Shown here one piece after another: positions 13,056-26,930 of a stretch of DNA of 64,000 nucleotides. Numbering within the stretch: the stretch's first letter is position 1; each line of letters begins with the position of its first letter. The notes beneath the pieces were generated by a model. The model made no database searches. It was not told where the DNA came from and saw nothing but the letters and a program-made list of their open reading frames with translations. The stretch comes from Uloborus plumipes (lineage: Eukaryota > Arthropoda > Arachnida > Araneae > Uloboridae): the NCBI GenBank assembly GCA_038373865.1, contig JAXGGA010000479.1:30001-94000 (forward strand), read 5' to 3'. Both the position numbers and the translations under genes were made by a program.

Positions 13056-13287
13056 GTCTGCCGCCGGTGCCTCCCAGGAGGATTGGACACCCCTATCAAA
13101 ACAGGACGCCGCCGAAGAGGAAAAAACCCAGGACTTCTTTCACTCGGATGCAAATATGTGAGCTTGAAAAACGATTCCATAAACAGAAATATCTTGCCTC
13201 TGCAGAAAGGGCTGCACTTGCAAAGCAGCTGAAAATGACAGATGCGCAAGTGAAGACGTGGTTCCAGAACCGGCGGACAAAGTGGAG
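13056..13287 (+). CDS. Tlx: TLX-class homeobox gene, homeobox exon
   Basis: This internal exon encodes almost the whole homeodomain of a TLX/C15 transcription factor, a sequence-specific nuclear DNA-binding protein. The frame reads [19 protein letters not shown], the hallmark TLX segment, and then the homeodomain from codon 13118. It has helix 1 ([15 protein letters not shown]), helix 2 ([12 protein letters not shown]) and recognition helix [13 protein letters not shown]. Thr at homeodomain position 47 is diagnostic for TLX/Hox11 proteins, and N51, W48, F49 and R53 are intact. The exon ends AG|gtaaga, a strong donor, in phase 2 inside Arg57. The acceptor is chosen at 13054-13055, after a pyrimidine tract (phase 1, giving a LPPVPPRR prefix). 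An alternative AG at 13076-13077 would start the exon next to the conserved RRIGH. The 5' exon(s) with the N-terminal repression motif were not found. In Drosophila the orthologue patterns distal leg and other tissues; in vertebrates TLX genes act in neurons and spleen. Confidence 0.95.
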
Positions 13288-13293
13288 GTAAGA

Positions 13294-16200
13294 AACTACA
13301 TTTTATTTACTTATTTATTTATTTTTGGACTAATCTTGAGCAGGTTTGCATAAATATTGCTTCTGAGATAAATATTGCGACTTCGAGATCAATACAAAAC
13401 ACTGTTTGACAACTGAAGGACTTGGGAGATGAAGGGGTTATGTGACAAAACAGAAATTGCGAGTAATCAAAGTTCAAGTTTTATTGATACAGTTGTTGCA
13501 GCTTTTCTTGTTTTCTGCTTTTGTCGTTAGTGTGCGTATGAAATTGATCTAATGAAGTTTACTTTTTGATGTACCATGTTTTATTTGCTTACCTGTACCC
13601 ATTGCTTATCCAGAGTGTTCATTTTTTTGAAATGTAACATAGCCCCTTCATCCTCCAAGCCCTTCAATTGCTCTAAAAACAATTTTTTTCTAGAGTTGTG
13701 TAGAAGGAAAAGAAAATTTTGGTTGTGATTCAGAAAATAATCTTAGGTGTTTCTATTACGGTTTAACGTTTAACTCTAGATCACACGAAAATTCCATCAT
13801 CTAGCTCTTGTGGAATCATGTCATTTTCTCGTATCGTTTGCGTGTCACTTGCTCCTCTTGTGGTCCGAGTTGTCTAAACATGGTCGATACTTATTTCATG
13901 AGCATGTAATGTATGTTGAGTAATAACTAATCGGTACAGTTTAAACGAGAAACTCAAATCAAACCTTTCATAAACGATACATAACATGCCACAACCAAAA
14001 TTTATGACAGCATAAAGAATCGATAACATTGGTAACGAATCAATCAACTTCATTAAATGAACAAAAAAAAAAAAAAAAAATGGATGTACTCAATAAGGAG
14101 CTTGAAGTACACACAAACTCAAATCTCCGCGGTTTTTAAGCAGAACAAATTTTAAATTTTTGAAGCGAATCTGCATAATAAATGAAGCACCTTTTACGTA
14201 CCTCAAGAAAAAAAAAACTAATAAGCACTCTGACAAGTGTTTACTAGGCAGATTTTTCACTGATAGGAGCCCGTATGCAGCTTTTCCATTTTGTCTCGAC
14301 TTTTTAAAACGTTAAATCTTATAGTCAACTATTTTTCAGAAACAAAAATCAACATATCACGAACAAATTTATCATTTTTAGAAAAAATAAAGTTTTATTT
14401 TCTCTAATTGCAGTTTGAATATATTACGTTAATCCAAACACATGTCGCTGCTTGAAATGAACAGCGGCATATCTGCAAAAATCGATTTTTTTTTTAATTA
14501 CATCACAAAATTCAATTTTTTTACTCTTTCTTGAGGTAATATCGGCAAATCTCTAGTTTCAAAATATGACGCAGCAATCGTTAGTATCGTTGTGCATAGT
14601 TATTATTTTGGCGCGCTTCTACTAGTAAACAACGACACAGCCGCCATTGCGTCAGTTCTGAAGAAATTGCTTGGAGGAGGAACACCTATGCCCCTGTAAG
14701 TTGATTCGGCATAAGTACCATTAATACCATTTTACTTCAAAATACCGTTTTACTTCAAAAACTTTCAAACGCTCTAGTGAAAAGTAGTGTTTTTCAAATA
14801 TGCCACTATTCATTTCAAGCAGCAATGTATGCTGGAAGAAATTCCACCGTCTTGTCATTAGATTGTTTCTTGTAGAAGCAAATGACGAAACAAATAAAGG
14901 AACCCCCCCTCCCTCTCTAGACACTTCAAGAAAGCTAACAAACATTTCCATCTCTCTTTATTCAATTTCATTCCATTAGTGCATAATGGAAAGGAAGACT
15001 GCCTTATTCTTTAAACGCGCCCAACTGATTTCACCCTTCAAACGTTTTAGTAGCGTTTCAGTAACTAACCAAGGGTCGTTAACACATCATCAACGGCAAT
15101 GACTCTGTATAGGACTTTTGAGAGAAGGCGTCCAAAAAGGCGAGAACGCACAAAACTCTTTGTTAAATGACTGTTGCCGAATTCCAGTCGTGACACGTCA
15201 TTCTTGGGCGCCCACAGATGTCAAATGTGCTGCGTTTAGTGCGCACTTTTAACTTTTATTGCTCAGCCATTTTTCAGTAATTATTAGTCGGAGCATTTCA
15301 AGAGTACTCAAATAATTTTTAATGATGTGAAGTAATGTAAAACGTTAATCGTTATCATTGTCTTAAAAAGCACTATTGAAAGTGCAAATCTGTGACTGAA
15401 GCGCAGTGTCGAAAAGATTGAACAATAATATTTATAAAAAAAATAACTTTTAAAAATGGTTGCTGGGTTTAATAGTTTAACACATTCTGAAAAGAAATAG
15501 AACCTTTATTTATTCATTTTTAATAGAGTTAGGTAGTATCCCATTATGTTTTTGGTATAAACTCAGCAGTGCAAAAGCTGTTAGCAGAGTTATGAATTCA
15601 TTTCACTTGCTGGCTATCAAAATGTATATGCTTTTAGAATCCAATAGGAGAAAAAATGCTGATATATATTAAAATCTGATAGGAATTCATCATTAACTTT
15701 AAGATTGACATAATAAGTATTTTGGCGCATAATTTAAAAGTTCATTTTTATTACCAGTATGAAAAATAAATAAGTAACTCTGAACAGTTAAAATAGCACC
15801 GTTTTTAAAGCACACCATTTAATTTTTAGAGCACATATATTTTATTTATTTAAAATTAATCAGTTTATGTGCCTTGATTAATTTTACATTTATTTTAAGT
15901 TTGATGGATCAAAACATCATTATTATGGCCCATAATAATTTGGCTACTCACTGAATTTATTAACGGATTTTGTTATGACTGATTACTTTACTGATTTCAT
16001 TATATTTATCGGTTTATTTACTTTTGCGTTCCAAGCTTGTTATTCTAAATGTGTCGTTGTTATCAAAATGCTTTATTTTAAAATAAAGCAAAAAGTAATG
16101 CTTTAGACTATTCGATTATAAATAATTTTAAATTGCCAGAAAATTTTTAGCATAAATTTCTTGCATGTATAAAAATTACAAAACAATTTGGCCGCGAAAA

Positions 16201-19200
16201 AAGTATTTTTATTGTTAAAAACTTACAAATTTTATCTACACGATTGAACGCTCATCATATTAACATGACTTATTACGAAGTGATTTTCGACAAAAATATT
16301 TTTAAAGTAATTGTAAGAACGGTAGGTCCCTTTTTTTCTTAAATTTTTAAAAGTTCACTATTTACGTACTATCTCCTCATTCCATGTTTGCTTACATTTT
16401 ACTTACATGGTACATACTATATAGTGCATGGTTCTTATAAAAATCCCAATGTACAATTTCACATGTGCCCTTAATATTATTTTTCAAGTTTTGTTATGAG
16501 ACTTCTCTTTTTCTCTGGGTGGAATTGAAGCATAAAAATAATAAAATATTTAAACACAAAATTGAACTCATAGAATTTTATTTTTATTAGATGAGAACCA
16601 AACTATCATACTTAAAACTAAATTAATAATTATTAAGATTAAGGTCACGTGAATTAATATTTAGCTTTTTAACTCAAAAATTGTGTTTCTCGAATTCTTG
16701 AAAAAAATAAATAAATATTATTAATGAAAATGTTTTTATGTACTCTGAATTTAGATTGTTTTGAAGGATTTTCTTTGTCGCGATACATTTTTTCCCTCTT
16801 TAAATAAGATGCATTTTGCATTCTTGTCGGTTTCTCTGTTGATCTTGTTGCTGCCATACCTTTCGTTCTTTTCGAAAGAGTCATCCCAGTCGTCATATAT
16901 TTTTTGCACGTTTACAAACGTGTTCGAATCCGATCGAAACAAATATTGAAACATGATTCTGTTTATTTTATTATAATTTTTTACTTGGTTTGGTTTGTTT
17001 TTGTTCTCAAAATTATGTTTTTTATCAGCAGTGCTCATCTTAAATTTAGCTATTTAACAAATAAATCTCAGATTCCAGATTTTATAGCTCTACCTTTCGC
17101 GAAAATATACCTGGTCCATTGCTCCCGTCTAGACGTGCTCTATCTCTTCCCATCGTCTGGTTGAAGCTTATGGCCAGCTCTACACTAGAAATATTAAGTC
17201 GACATTTCAGTTAATTTAGAAACTCATATGTTCCCCCTTGCTATCAAAACTAGATGCATCACATATTTGTTAAAGCCTTTAATGTTGTAATTATAATCGT
17301 GCGGGGGGAAAATACTTGACTTGCAGCAAGCAATACTTACCTAGGGAGAAAAAGCTACTTTGCTTTTTGAAAAACACAAAAGTGTGTCTTAAAAATTATC
17401 TCTGGGCTGGGGGATTGCTGGAATATTTGGCAGGTCCCATCATCTCACCCGTAATTGCCCTTTTATCAGTTATACAAAATCTTAAAAAAGGCTAATAATT
17501 CATTTAAATAATTAAAAATAAGAAACTAAACTATTTAATCATGATAAAATAACGTATTTTAGTCGTAATTAAAATACTGGAACACTTGCAAAAATGCTAT
17601 GCTTTATTTAAAAGAGAGAGAGAGAACCTAGGATTAAAAAAAGAAATGGCGGACTCCTTTTAAACTGCTTCCCGTCAAAATTGGTTGATATACATATCGT
17701 CGTCACATTCGTCTATACGAGCAAATGTTATAAATATACAAGATATTGTACCTTATTTAGGCATAATCAAAGATATTGAAATACTTGTAAAAAAGTTATA
17801 TACTTCATTTGCAAAAAAGAGTTGAGAAGTTATTGAAATAATAGCCATTCTATTTTTTTTTCCTAATTTTTAAAAATATACTTTTAAATAGAAATATTTG
17901 TTTGGAAAAGCGAAAAGGAAATTGTTCTCAAGTCCTTTTTTTTTTTTTTTTTTGAATAATTGGAAGAAGTTTAAACTTGATCTCGGACTTTATGTTGGAA
18001 TGAGCAGTTGTTTGGTCGACTTTATACATGAATTGCTAAAACGCAAAGAGAGCTGTAATGGAGGGTTTTTCTAAGCACTAACTATATTATGCTATTGTGC
18101 GTGCAGTTCATTTGGCATATACAGATTATTTATCCATTTTGTGTTCTTCACATTGGGAGGGGGGGGGGGGCAAGTAAATACATTTCACTTGCACCTTTTT
18201 TTAGATTTTCAGAAATAGACATCCTCATAACTAATTTATAAAGCTGGATAGTTGGGGGTTCTGATTTGGTGAAGTCTATATTTAGCTCAAACATGGCATA
18301 ATATACCCCTTTACATTATTTTAAAAACTCCAAAAGAAAGAAACGGGTCATATAAAATTCGTACGCATACATATTTATATATATGTGTATAAAGAAAACA
18401 TTGGCTTAAGAATGAATAGAGGTAAAGTTAACCTAAATCAAGTTTGAAAACTAATACTTTTCCTCAAACACCTACCAAAAAAAGCAACGAAAACTCAAAA
18501 TTACTAGCAATTTCAGAAAACTGACATGTATTTTCTTGTTTTGCTCTAGTTTCGCAAAATCTCCAAAATCATTTATTTCTTTGGAGCACAATACACATGG
18601 TTTACCGTTACATCAAAGCAACTGATACATACACACATATTATACAACTTATTGTAAAACTTCAGAATCCTATAGGGTTTCAGCTTCATTTTTTCATTGT
18701 ATTTCTTGCAATTTCCAACTCCAGAATTTCTGTAAAGCCATTGTTCTTGCTCGAAATAAAAACTGACCAGAGTAACTTGCTTCAGTCCAGCCTGTTTTAC
18801 GACGACACCACTAATCGGTCTTGCTCTTAATCCTCCTCATGTAACCACTTTGTTTATCTCGAAATACACAAAGAAAATTGAAACAATAGAACATTCGATT
18901 GACTACCATAAGTGAATGTGATGTGCCTTTTCGTGGCAGTTTTCCCATTGTTGTTGAACCTGAGGACCAGTGCGAGGGTTCTGATTTGGCTTTTTGATTT
19001 ATTGTTTTAACACTCCTTTGAACATAGTGCTGTTTTATTGATAACCTTGGTTTTTCATAAGGTTGAATGACTCTGAATGATAATTGCATGAAGATCTTTT
19101 ATTGTAACTGAAAAGCTATTCTGTAGCATTTCATTACCTAATGCAAAGATGTGTATGTATCGATTGCATAGGTGAAGGATAAAGCTTGTTTTGCTTTATA

Positions 19201-20543
19201 CTGTATGTAATTAACTTTATAAGGTGTTCTGTACTGATTAATTGAATCACTTGGCTGGTTTTGACTTATTATTAAACGAGAAACATCTCTAAGTTTTTAT
19301 ATTAAGGTTTATAAAGCTGTCTTTTGAAAAGTTAAAATAATTCATTTGTTACTTTGTTTTTATTGTGGATATTTTAATTCATTCAATTTATTAATGAGGA
19401 CTGATAAGAAATTAGCTTCAAGTTTTCTATGGTAACTGTCAAACTGAAACAGAAGCGATAAGAATTTTTAGAATTAATTCTATATTGAAGCATTATGTTT
19501 CATGCCGTAAAAGTAGTTTTTTCAAATGTTTTTTAGTCTAAAATTTGATTGATTTTGAATTATTTAAAGCTTCGCAATCACCGTATTTTATTTTCTCCGT
19601 CTATAATTCTCAGTATTTCTTTTTCATATAAAAAGAGAATTGCACAAATTTTAGTGACTGATACTGTGTAAGACACATAACTTTTGATAAAGCTTATTTT
19701 TTAAAGCTTAACTTTAATTTTACCTCTTAAGTTTTGTCTCGTTCAAATCACTGAGTTTGTTTTGTTATGGCTCATGTAATTAAAATAGGAGCATGATTAT
19801 AACATTTGTAATTAAATCATATTATAGCACCTCTCTCATTTTTAAAAGTATTTTTCCCCACGCTTACTATACTAAGATAAATACTGTAATAACTCCCTCT
19901 TTTACATTCTTCACTTATAAAACAAGGAGTTTGTTTTTCAAATTTCGAAGTAAGTAAAGAAAAGGCAAAAAAAGTTTCGTAACTGACGCTAAAACTTATC
20001 TTTTTCTTTATAATCCAAGGAGGTTTTTCCCACTATTTACGCATCTTTAAATAAATTAAGACGAAAAGTTGTTTATACGTTTGTAATTGCCTCTTATGGC
20101 CTTCCTCTTTACATTTCTTTTTTTTTCTTTTTTTTGTTTTGTTATGGTGAATCTGAATTAAAGTGAAAGACAATAAATAATGCAATAAATCATCCCTATT
20201 TAATTTGATATGATTATTTACCTTTAAGCTTCTCAACTCATAAATATTTATAACTTTCTTACTCAATATAATGTTTTCTCTGCATAGTTAGCTTGCACAG
20301 ATTTTTTTTTCTTTTTTGCAACTTTGTTAATCCCTTCTCACGTTCTTCCGCGTTTTCACGATTGAGCTGTAAAAGTTTTCAAAAACTTATTTTACAGTAT
20401 ATCGCGAGTGAGATATAGTATACGATCGTGACTATTTAGAAGATTGATTCATCGAGTTCATTAACTTTCCGAAAATTGGACTTAAAATAGTAAAATAAAG
20501 GAAATTACTGCAATGTCAATTATTAAATAAAAAATCGTTCTTC
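13294..20543. other. Intronic AT-rich DNA without supported gene
   Basis: No exon, RNA or clear transposon is recognised. Noted: poly-A/T tracts (14060, 17938), a short GA run (17615-17626), a G run near 18160 and a somewhat GC-richer patch around 15060-15250 that could be regulatory. Open frames at 16669-17164 overlap on both strands with low-complexity translations and are not credible genes. Confidence 0.45.
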
Positions 20544-20551
20544 TTGTAAAA

Positions 20552-20823
20552 CAGAGGCGGATACAAGGCAGGGGCGATGGGGGCGATTACCCCTCCCTTG
20601 AGGGACTCTTATCCAGTAAATTTCCAACATTGAAGCTCAAAAAACTTTATTTTAGACGGGTTATAATGAGGTTAAAGGAAGGAAATTTGGGTTTCCTTCG
20701 GAAATGTGCCGAAATTGAAGTCCAAAACCTTTGTGATCAATATTTACAAACCAGTATGCATAGTAAAAAGTAACTTATAAAATCAACCGCCCCTCCCTTG
20801 CACAAGTTCTGGATCCGCCCTTG
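20552..20823. mobile_element. Non-autonomous hAT MITE with 8-bp target duplication
   Basis: The 272-bp interval is flanked by identical octamers TTGTAAAA (20544-20551 and 20824-20831). The left end is cagaggcgga and the inverted right end is caagggcgga. Inside both ends lie cytosine- or guanine-rich tracts (gcaggggcgatgggggcg; ccgcccctcccttgc). An 8-bp duplication with CA-starting short inverted ends is the hAT signature. No transposase frame is present. Confidence 0.75.
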
Positions 20824-20831
20824 TTGTAAAA

Positions 20832-23800
20832 ACAGTTGCTTATTGCTTCTTAAGTGTATAACTTCTAAGTTAAATTAATTATTTTCACTCAAGACGAAAC
20901 CATTTCAGAATCTTTAAATCTTTTTCGTTCAAACCTTAGACTCATCTATTTATTTATTAACTTAAAACTATAAAAAGATAGCTGGCTCTTACATTTCTTT
21001 ATTAGTTTTCATTTTTTTAAATACCAATCTTCAAACTGACATGATGCGTAATTTACAATAAACTCATTTCTAAATAACTTATCACAAAAGAAAATTGCAT
21101 TAATGGTCGTATTTTTCGTTATCATTGAGATGCGTACTCATATTTGTAGCACACTTACGTTAAGCTTTCGCACTAAAGATGTTGGTATTTTCTTATGTTT
21201 TGGAAGCTTAAATATCTATGTTAATTACACTTTGGTGCATATTTAACAAAAGCTAAGACCATAAGTTATTGATATTTTTATTTTTAAATGACGTCAGATT
21301 ATATTTGGAGAATTCAGGGGGCGCATGCTACCTACGGGCCACAGATTGAGCTTTGTTGGTGTAGAACTTCTTAAGCTTCAAAACTGATTGTGTATAGTGC
21401 GATCATCTACCTGCATCAAGATCATGCTGATATAAATGGAGGGGTTTACACTTACATACTTGTCTCTGGGGTAAAAAAAAACACACAGAGACAAAAATAA
21501 ACGTTAAAGAAAGTTTAGTTGAAAATAAGGCACAACATTTTATGTCTCTATTATTCCTCCCAAAGAAAGGGAAGGACCTAAATTTGAAACATTGAAATTC
21601 TGTTTCCCTTTAGCCCAACTACTTGAAAAGATTTCAACGCCTGACCCGCAATCCTCACAATCCCTATTAAATTTGAACCCCTCTTTCAACTTAAAATTTC
21701 AAAGAATTGCTATCAAATGCATTAAATTTCTATCTTTCTCATTAAATACATATATTAAAAGAATAACTTTTTTTTAAAAAAAAAACCACTTCATTGATGT
21801 GCTTTTTCCTTAAAATCACCATACTGAAGTTGCCCTTTAAACGAATCATTAAACTACTCCTTACCTGTCCTTGAAGAAACTCTTATAAAATACTTATGCC
21901 ACGTGTTTCAGTTAATTTTACTGTCTGTATATTTCGTCAATAGAGGATTTTTGTTGGGCTCTCAAAGGCAGCAGTGAACTTTAAAACTTTACGAAACACT
22001 GTTCCGTAAAAATAATATTCGAAAGGTGCCTTTGACCTTTTTAACTTAACAGAAAAATTTCTTTTTCACGGAGCCATTAACTACAAACATAACAAAATTT
22101 CCATCTATACACGGTTTGATGTTGTTGAATATGGGAGAACGGAATACAGCAGCAGCTCTTTTTGATGAGCTCATCTGAGGGATTTCTGGTGGGGAAAAAA
22201 CCACAGGAGGACGATTAAGCATCGCCTAATGTCTTCGGAAGAAAGATCATCGCCGGAAGAAGCCAGACATGTGGGTTATTTGAATATGTTTTCCAGCTTC
22301 TAAAAACCACTTAATCATGCTTTCTATTGAGCCTACGGCGTTGAAGAAGATATTAGCTGAAAATATGTTTTGTTGGTATATTTGCTTTTTCTTCTTCAGA
22401 ACTTTCAGCTTCATGCTTGGCGGGACATGGGGTAGCACTGCCTGAAATAGGTTGGCGGCGTATTCTTGATTCTTTGGCAATTGGAGAGAAAACGTGTAAT
22501 TTCTGTAAAGGTATCATTTGCAAGTGTGATGTTGCGTTGAATTGTAATGTAAAGAACAAGCATTATACGTCTGAAGAAAATTTTGGAGAACGTTATTTAA
22601 AGCATCGCGTCTGATGGGAGCACTATTTATTTTTAGCACGTTACATTTTTCCTTCTTTTTTTTTTTGTTTAGTTACTACGTAGACATCAATCCATTAAGG
22701 CTTGTTTAAATATCTAGTAACAGCCGGCCTAAAAATATTTTACACATTAATTCTTTATGATATTTGATTTAACAATCGAGCCGTTTGTTTTGAAAACTAG
22801 TCAAGAGACAAGCTTCTAAAAGTTCGAAAATGCATTTTTACTCGTATTTTGAAAAACTCGTTCCCGATTACAGTATTTTAAATTCTAATGTAAACATATT
22901 TAGATGTATTTCTTTCAGTAAAAAGTGTTGTAACCGCAATTGAATAACTTAATGTGAGGATATAAATGTTTTCTTAGAATTTTGTCGTTTGACCGGTTTT
23001 TGAAATAAACGATTCAATTACAGATTCCTCATCCATTTATAACTCATAAAAATACATTTATTTATTAAAATAAATAAATTTATGTAAATAAAAATAAATT
23101 GTATTTCTTAAAGAGATTGAACACATTTTCAGATTGGCTTAATTAGACAAATTTGGAGATATTAAAAAAAAAAAAAAAAGCACTCAAGCTCTTCTTCAAT
23201 TAACGATTCTTAGAAACAGCGAATGTGAGAGCAATTGTGTGTTCCAATCTACAAACTATCCGACTCTAAGACAGCTTTTATCAATAGTTTTTCTTCTGCT
23301 ATTGTCGTGCCGTGGATAACTATCAAAAGATTTATTGTGTGAAAGATTTCTTTCAATGAATAAAATACTGTACTGGAACAAATATATAGTACTATAGCTG
23401 CCACATTTTCATTAATTGCAGATGCAATTGTAAGCAGAATGGCTATTTAGTACTTCGCCAAAGTTGTACAATATTTTGGATTATAAAAAGTGAACCTTCT
23501 TTGTAATTTTTATGCCTTATGAATTTTGATTGAATATTTAAATAATCACCCATAGTCTTCTCAATGCATCATTGAGGTTAACATTTTAATATGCATTTAA
23601 AGCAACGAGCTTCGATTAATTTATCGAAACAGAATCATGTTTGACATTGTTAAAAATAAATAAATACATATACAAATAAACATAATTAAAAAGTAATCTA
23701 AAGCTACCAAAAAAATTTGGACAAAGATAAGTTTGTCTCTAATAAAAATACTTCCTTACAATCTAAATATCAATCAAGAACAATTATGTAGTTGACGACT

Positions 23801-26140
23801 ATCATTTGTTAGGAATGTGATCAGTTTAACAGGTCAAATCCATTAGGATTCAAGTTTCTGAACCAGTGCCCAACAGCGTTAAACATCCTCCCAAAAGCTT
23901 TAATCCTTGAATAAACTTTGGCTGTCATTAGAGCAACTGGACTGACCAGTAAAAGCAACACAACAGCCAACAATTATTTCCATCAAACCTCTCAAGCATT
24001 ACGATATAGAAGATGGCAAGAGTGCTAATGCAAGCAGGAATCAGCCGTGTGGCTGTTAGTTTAATTGCACGACTTGCATTATTAGAAAGAAAACTATTTA
24101 CTTGAAAAGAATAAAACGTTGATCGCGCAGAGAGGAACGCCCAATATTTGAAATAACAAAGAGCATATCAATCGTATGTTATGATTCACAGATGCTTTGT
24201 GTAACTGAATAGGTGATCGAGATTTCATAACTGATAAAGAAACACATTTAATTACTAGTGAGCAACTTTCGTAGAAGGATCTACAGTTTAACGCGTTCCC
24301 CCAGCGTGGATACATTGATAGCTTCAGTGTGATGGATCATCTAACGACCAGGGTAACTTTTCCGTTTGATGTGTCAGCTGTCTCAACTTGAAACGTATTA
24401 CCACCAAGCAGGGGGGTGGGGAGGGAAAAGAAAATGCTCTGTGTCTCTTAAAACGCATTTAAAAAGGAGAAAGCAAAGACATGAGCGCCTCAAGTGAGCA
24501 CGCACAGGTCTAGAAGAAAGGTGAAGGTAGAGAGAGAGAAAAAAAAATAGACAAAAATAACTAGTTGTAGATAAAGGCATGACGTCACTTGTGCATGTCA
24601 CTGAGATGCATTTGCTGTTTCTTTAATTGCTCACGATACGATCTTCGTTTAGAGATGTCATTTAACGGAAGGGGCGCGTATACTTAACTACGCACCCTAT
24701 TTAGAAATGATACGATAAAGGAAAGAATAGAAAATAATAGCATTTAAATATTACAGTCACTTTGATGTACTTAATATTTTACTGCATGATTACTGTATGT
24801 CCTCCGTAATTACACCCTACATGAATATACACACAAACTTATATATTGCATGTACTTATATATTTGTGTATATGTGTGTGCCTGCGTGCAGCTAATCACT
24901 GGAAATGTCATATGAAAACAAAATGAAAGTTTTATAGTCGAAGAGACCTGTTACAGAATTACAAAATACATAGCGATTAGGGCAATAGTTTTTATGAAAC
25001 ATACTTTGAAGTTTGCTCTAACTAATGTAGATTCCGTTATATATTTTAAAAATTATATCTGAATGTTAATTCAATCTGAAAAATTACATACATTTCTGTA
25101 GTTGTAACAAATCACCCCATGGGGGGGGGGGGAATCATTCAAAATTAATTCAATAAATCGTGTGAAAAATTTATGCCTCATAGCCTTAGCTATATAATAA
25201 AAGCAAGTATTTCGTAAATATAATTTAATTCTTTTAACATTTATTTTGTTTACTAATCCATTTACTTTTCGTTATCGTTTATTGAAATGCTATTTAACAT
25301 GTAGAACCATCAGCATTATAGTACATTTCTGGAGTTTAAAGCTGCTTATAGTTCAAAAGAAGCGGAGGGGGGGGGGGTTACAATAACACTTATAAACGGC
25401 TGAAAATATGAACAAATGCATAAATAAAAATAAAATGATTTTTGGCATGTGATTATGATAAAAGCTTGTCCGTTGCACGATATTAATAGGAAACACCGCC
25501 ATAATTATTAAAACAAAATGTTGTTGAAGCAGAATAATTACTTTTCGCTGTCAAAGAATTGTTAATGAATGAATCGTGATGCTATGTGCGCTTGAATTCG
25601 AAACTCGTGAGCTTTATGTATTTATTTTCGCACTGACCGCTGACTGCAATATTACTCCCACAGCAAACCAAAGTGATTTTATTCAAATATGCTTTGTGAA
25701 TGTATGTGTTTCTAAGGAAATAATCTAAAATATTGCTAATGCTATGAAGAAATGAATTAAATAAAAACAAATGGTATAATTAATTTATTTATCCCTTTGG
25801 GAGGAGCACCCCTAAATTCTGCTACTGACATCAATCCCTTTTACATACTTTTATACAGCTACAGAGTCATTCATAGCTATGAATCATTAAGTTTTCATTA
25901 GAAACAATTTATCATTTGGCTCTTTCTGCATTTGATTTGTGTTGAATAGGACTATATGGTTTTCAGAGACAATTTGCCAAAACTAAATTATATTTTTAAA
26001 GCGATTAAAGTAAAAAAAGAAATATAGTTTTTCTCATTTTCCTTCTCTTTTTCGCAATTTCATTACTTACAAATTGAAGTTAAGGGATTTCGTACTTATA
26101 ATGATACAAATATCAGAATATTTTTGTAAGAAGTGTAGCA
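20832..26140. other. Intronic AT-rich DNA without supported gene
   Basis: No exon or RNA gene is seen. A patch around 23830-24060 and another at 24300-24680 are less AT-rich. The latter contains a perfect CRE palindrome tgacgtca (24580-24587) and a cagctg E-box near 24374, possible regulatory DNA. G runs occur at 25121 and 25367. The 65-77 aa frames at 22247-22614 overlap on both strands and look like chance. Confidence 0.4.
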
Positions 26141-26528
26141 GCTCATATGAATACCAAAAAAAAAAAAAAGTTATTTCTATTTTTTTTAACACCTTTTTAA
26201 TACATAACTCTTAGCATATTATGCTTGCTATAAGTGAACATTGTTTTATATTTCATACTAAGAACTAACTGAGTTCGTGATTGTCCCATGTTAGTTATGA
26301 TTGCCGTAAACAACGTACCAGTAACACTTTTCTGCTCATATGAATACCAAAAAGAAGTTATTTTCCGTTTCCTTTTCTGTTTTTTAAACACCTTTTTAAT
26401 ACATAACTTTTAGGATATGCTTTTTCTAAGTGAGCACTGCTTTATATTTAAAACTAAGAGCTAACTGAGTTCATGATTGTCCCGTGTTAGTTAGATTGCC
26501 GTAAACAACGTACCAGTAGCACTTTTTT
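26141..26528. repeat. Two-copy tandem duplication, 193 bp
   Basis: Both copies start gctcatatgaataccaaaaa (26141 and 26334) and end at gtaccagtarcacttttytg. They are moderately diverged, with small indels mainly in A/T runs. The words ctaactgagttc and gattgccgtaaacaacgtac are preserved in both. No open frame is shared between copies. The array directly precedes a GC-rich island. Confidence 0.85.
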
Positions 26529-26930
26529 GTGGGGGGAGGGGAGCCGCCTGTATAATTTTAAACATCAGGCGGCGACGTTTCCGGAGAAGGGGGGAGGGGG
26601 GATGAGAAGAAAAGTGGAAGTTAAAGTGCGAGAGTTAAAAGGCCACCGCATCGGCTGATGGCTCATTTGTAGGACTAATTCGAGCCGGGGTTGACTTAAG
26701 GGGAGGTATTAGTGGGACGTCATGGGGACGAATGTAATAAAACCCTGTCAGTTGCGCTGCAGGTTGCCCCGCGGGTGATCTCGCGCATCACTCAACGCAA
26801 ACACGTCAGGTAGGATTTTGGAGGAGAGTTGTTTTCCACATTTGGCAGGGAATCGCTTCCGTTCGAAGAAAGGGTAGCTTGTGGCTGCTTAACCGTAGCC
26901 TACGAGGATGCAACGCGGCGCTAAAATCTT
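26529..26930. promoter_or_regulatory. GC/CpG-rich intronic island, candidate regulatory element
   Basis: This is a roughly 400-bp block of balanced to GC-rich, CpG-containing sequence (gccgcctg, aggcggcgacgtttccgg, ccccgcgggtgatctcgcgc, acgcggcgc) inside strongly AT-rich intron. There is an inverted pair gccgcctg/caggcggc at about 26543-26574. It has no credible open frame and no transposon ends. An enhancer, alternative promoter or non-coding RNA start would all fit. The call is inference from composition. Confidence 0.3.

Noticed and set aside
13007..13249. Minus-strand 80-aa frame over the homeobox exon
   Set aside because: Antisense shadow of the TLX exon, which has overwhelming family evidence on the + strand.
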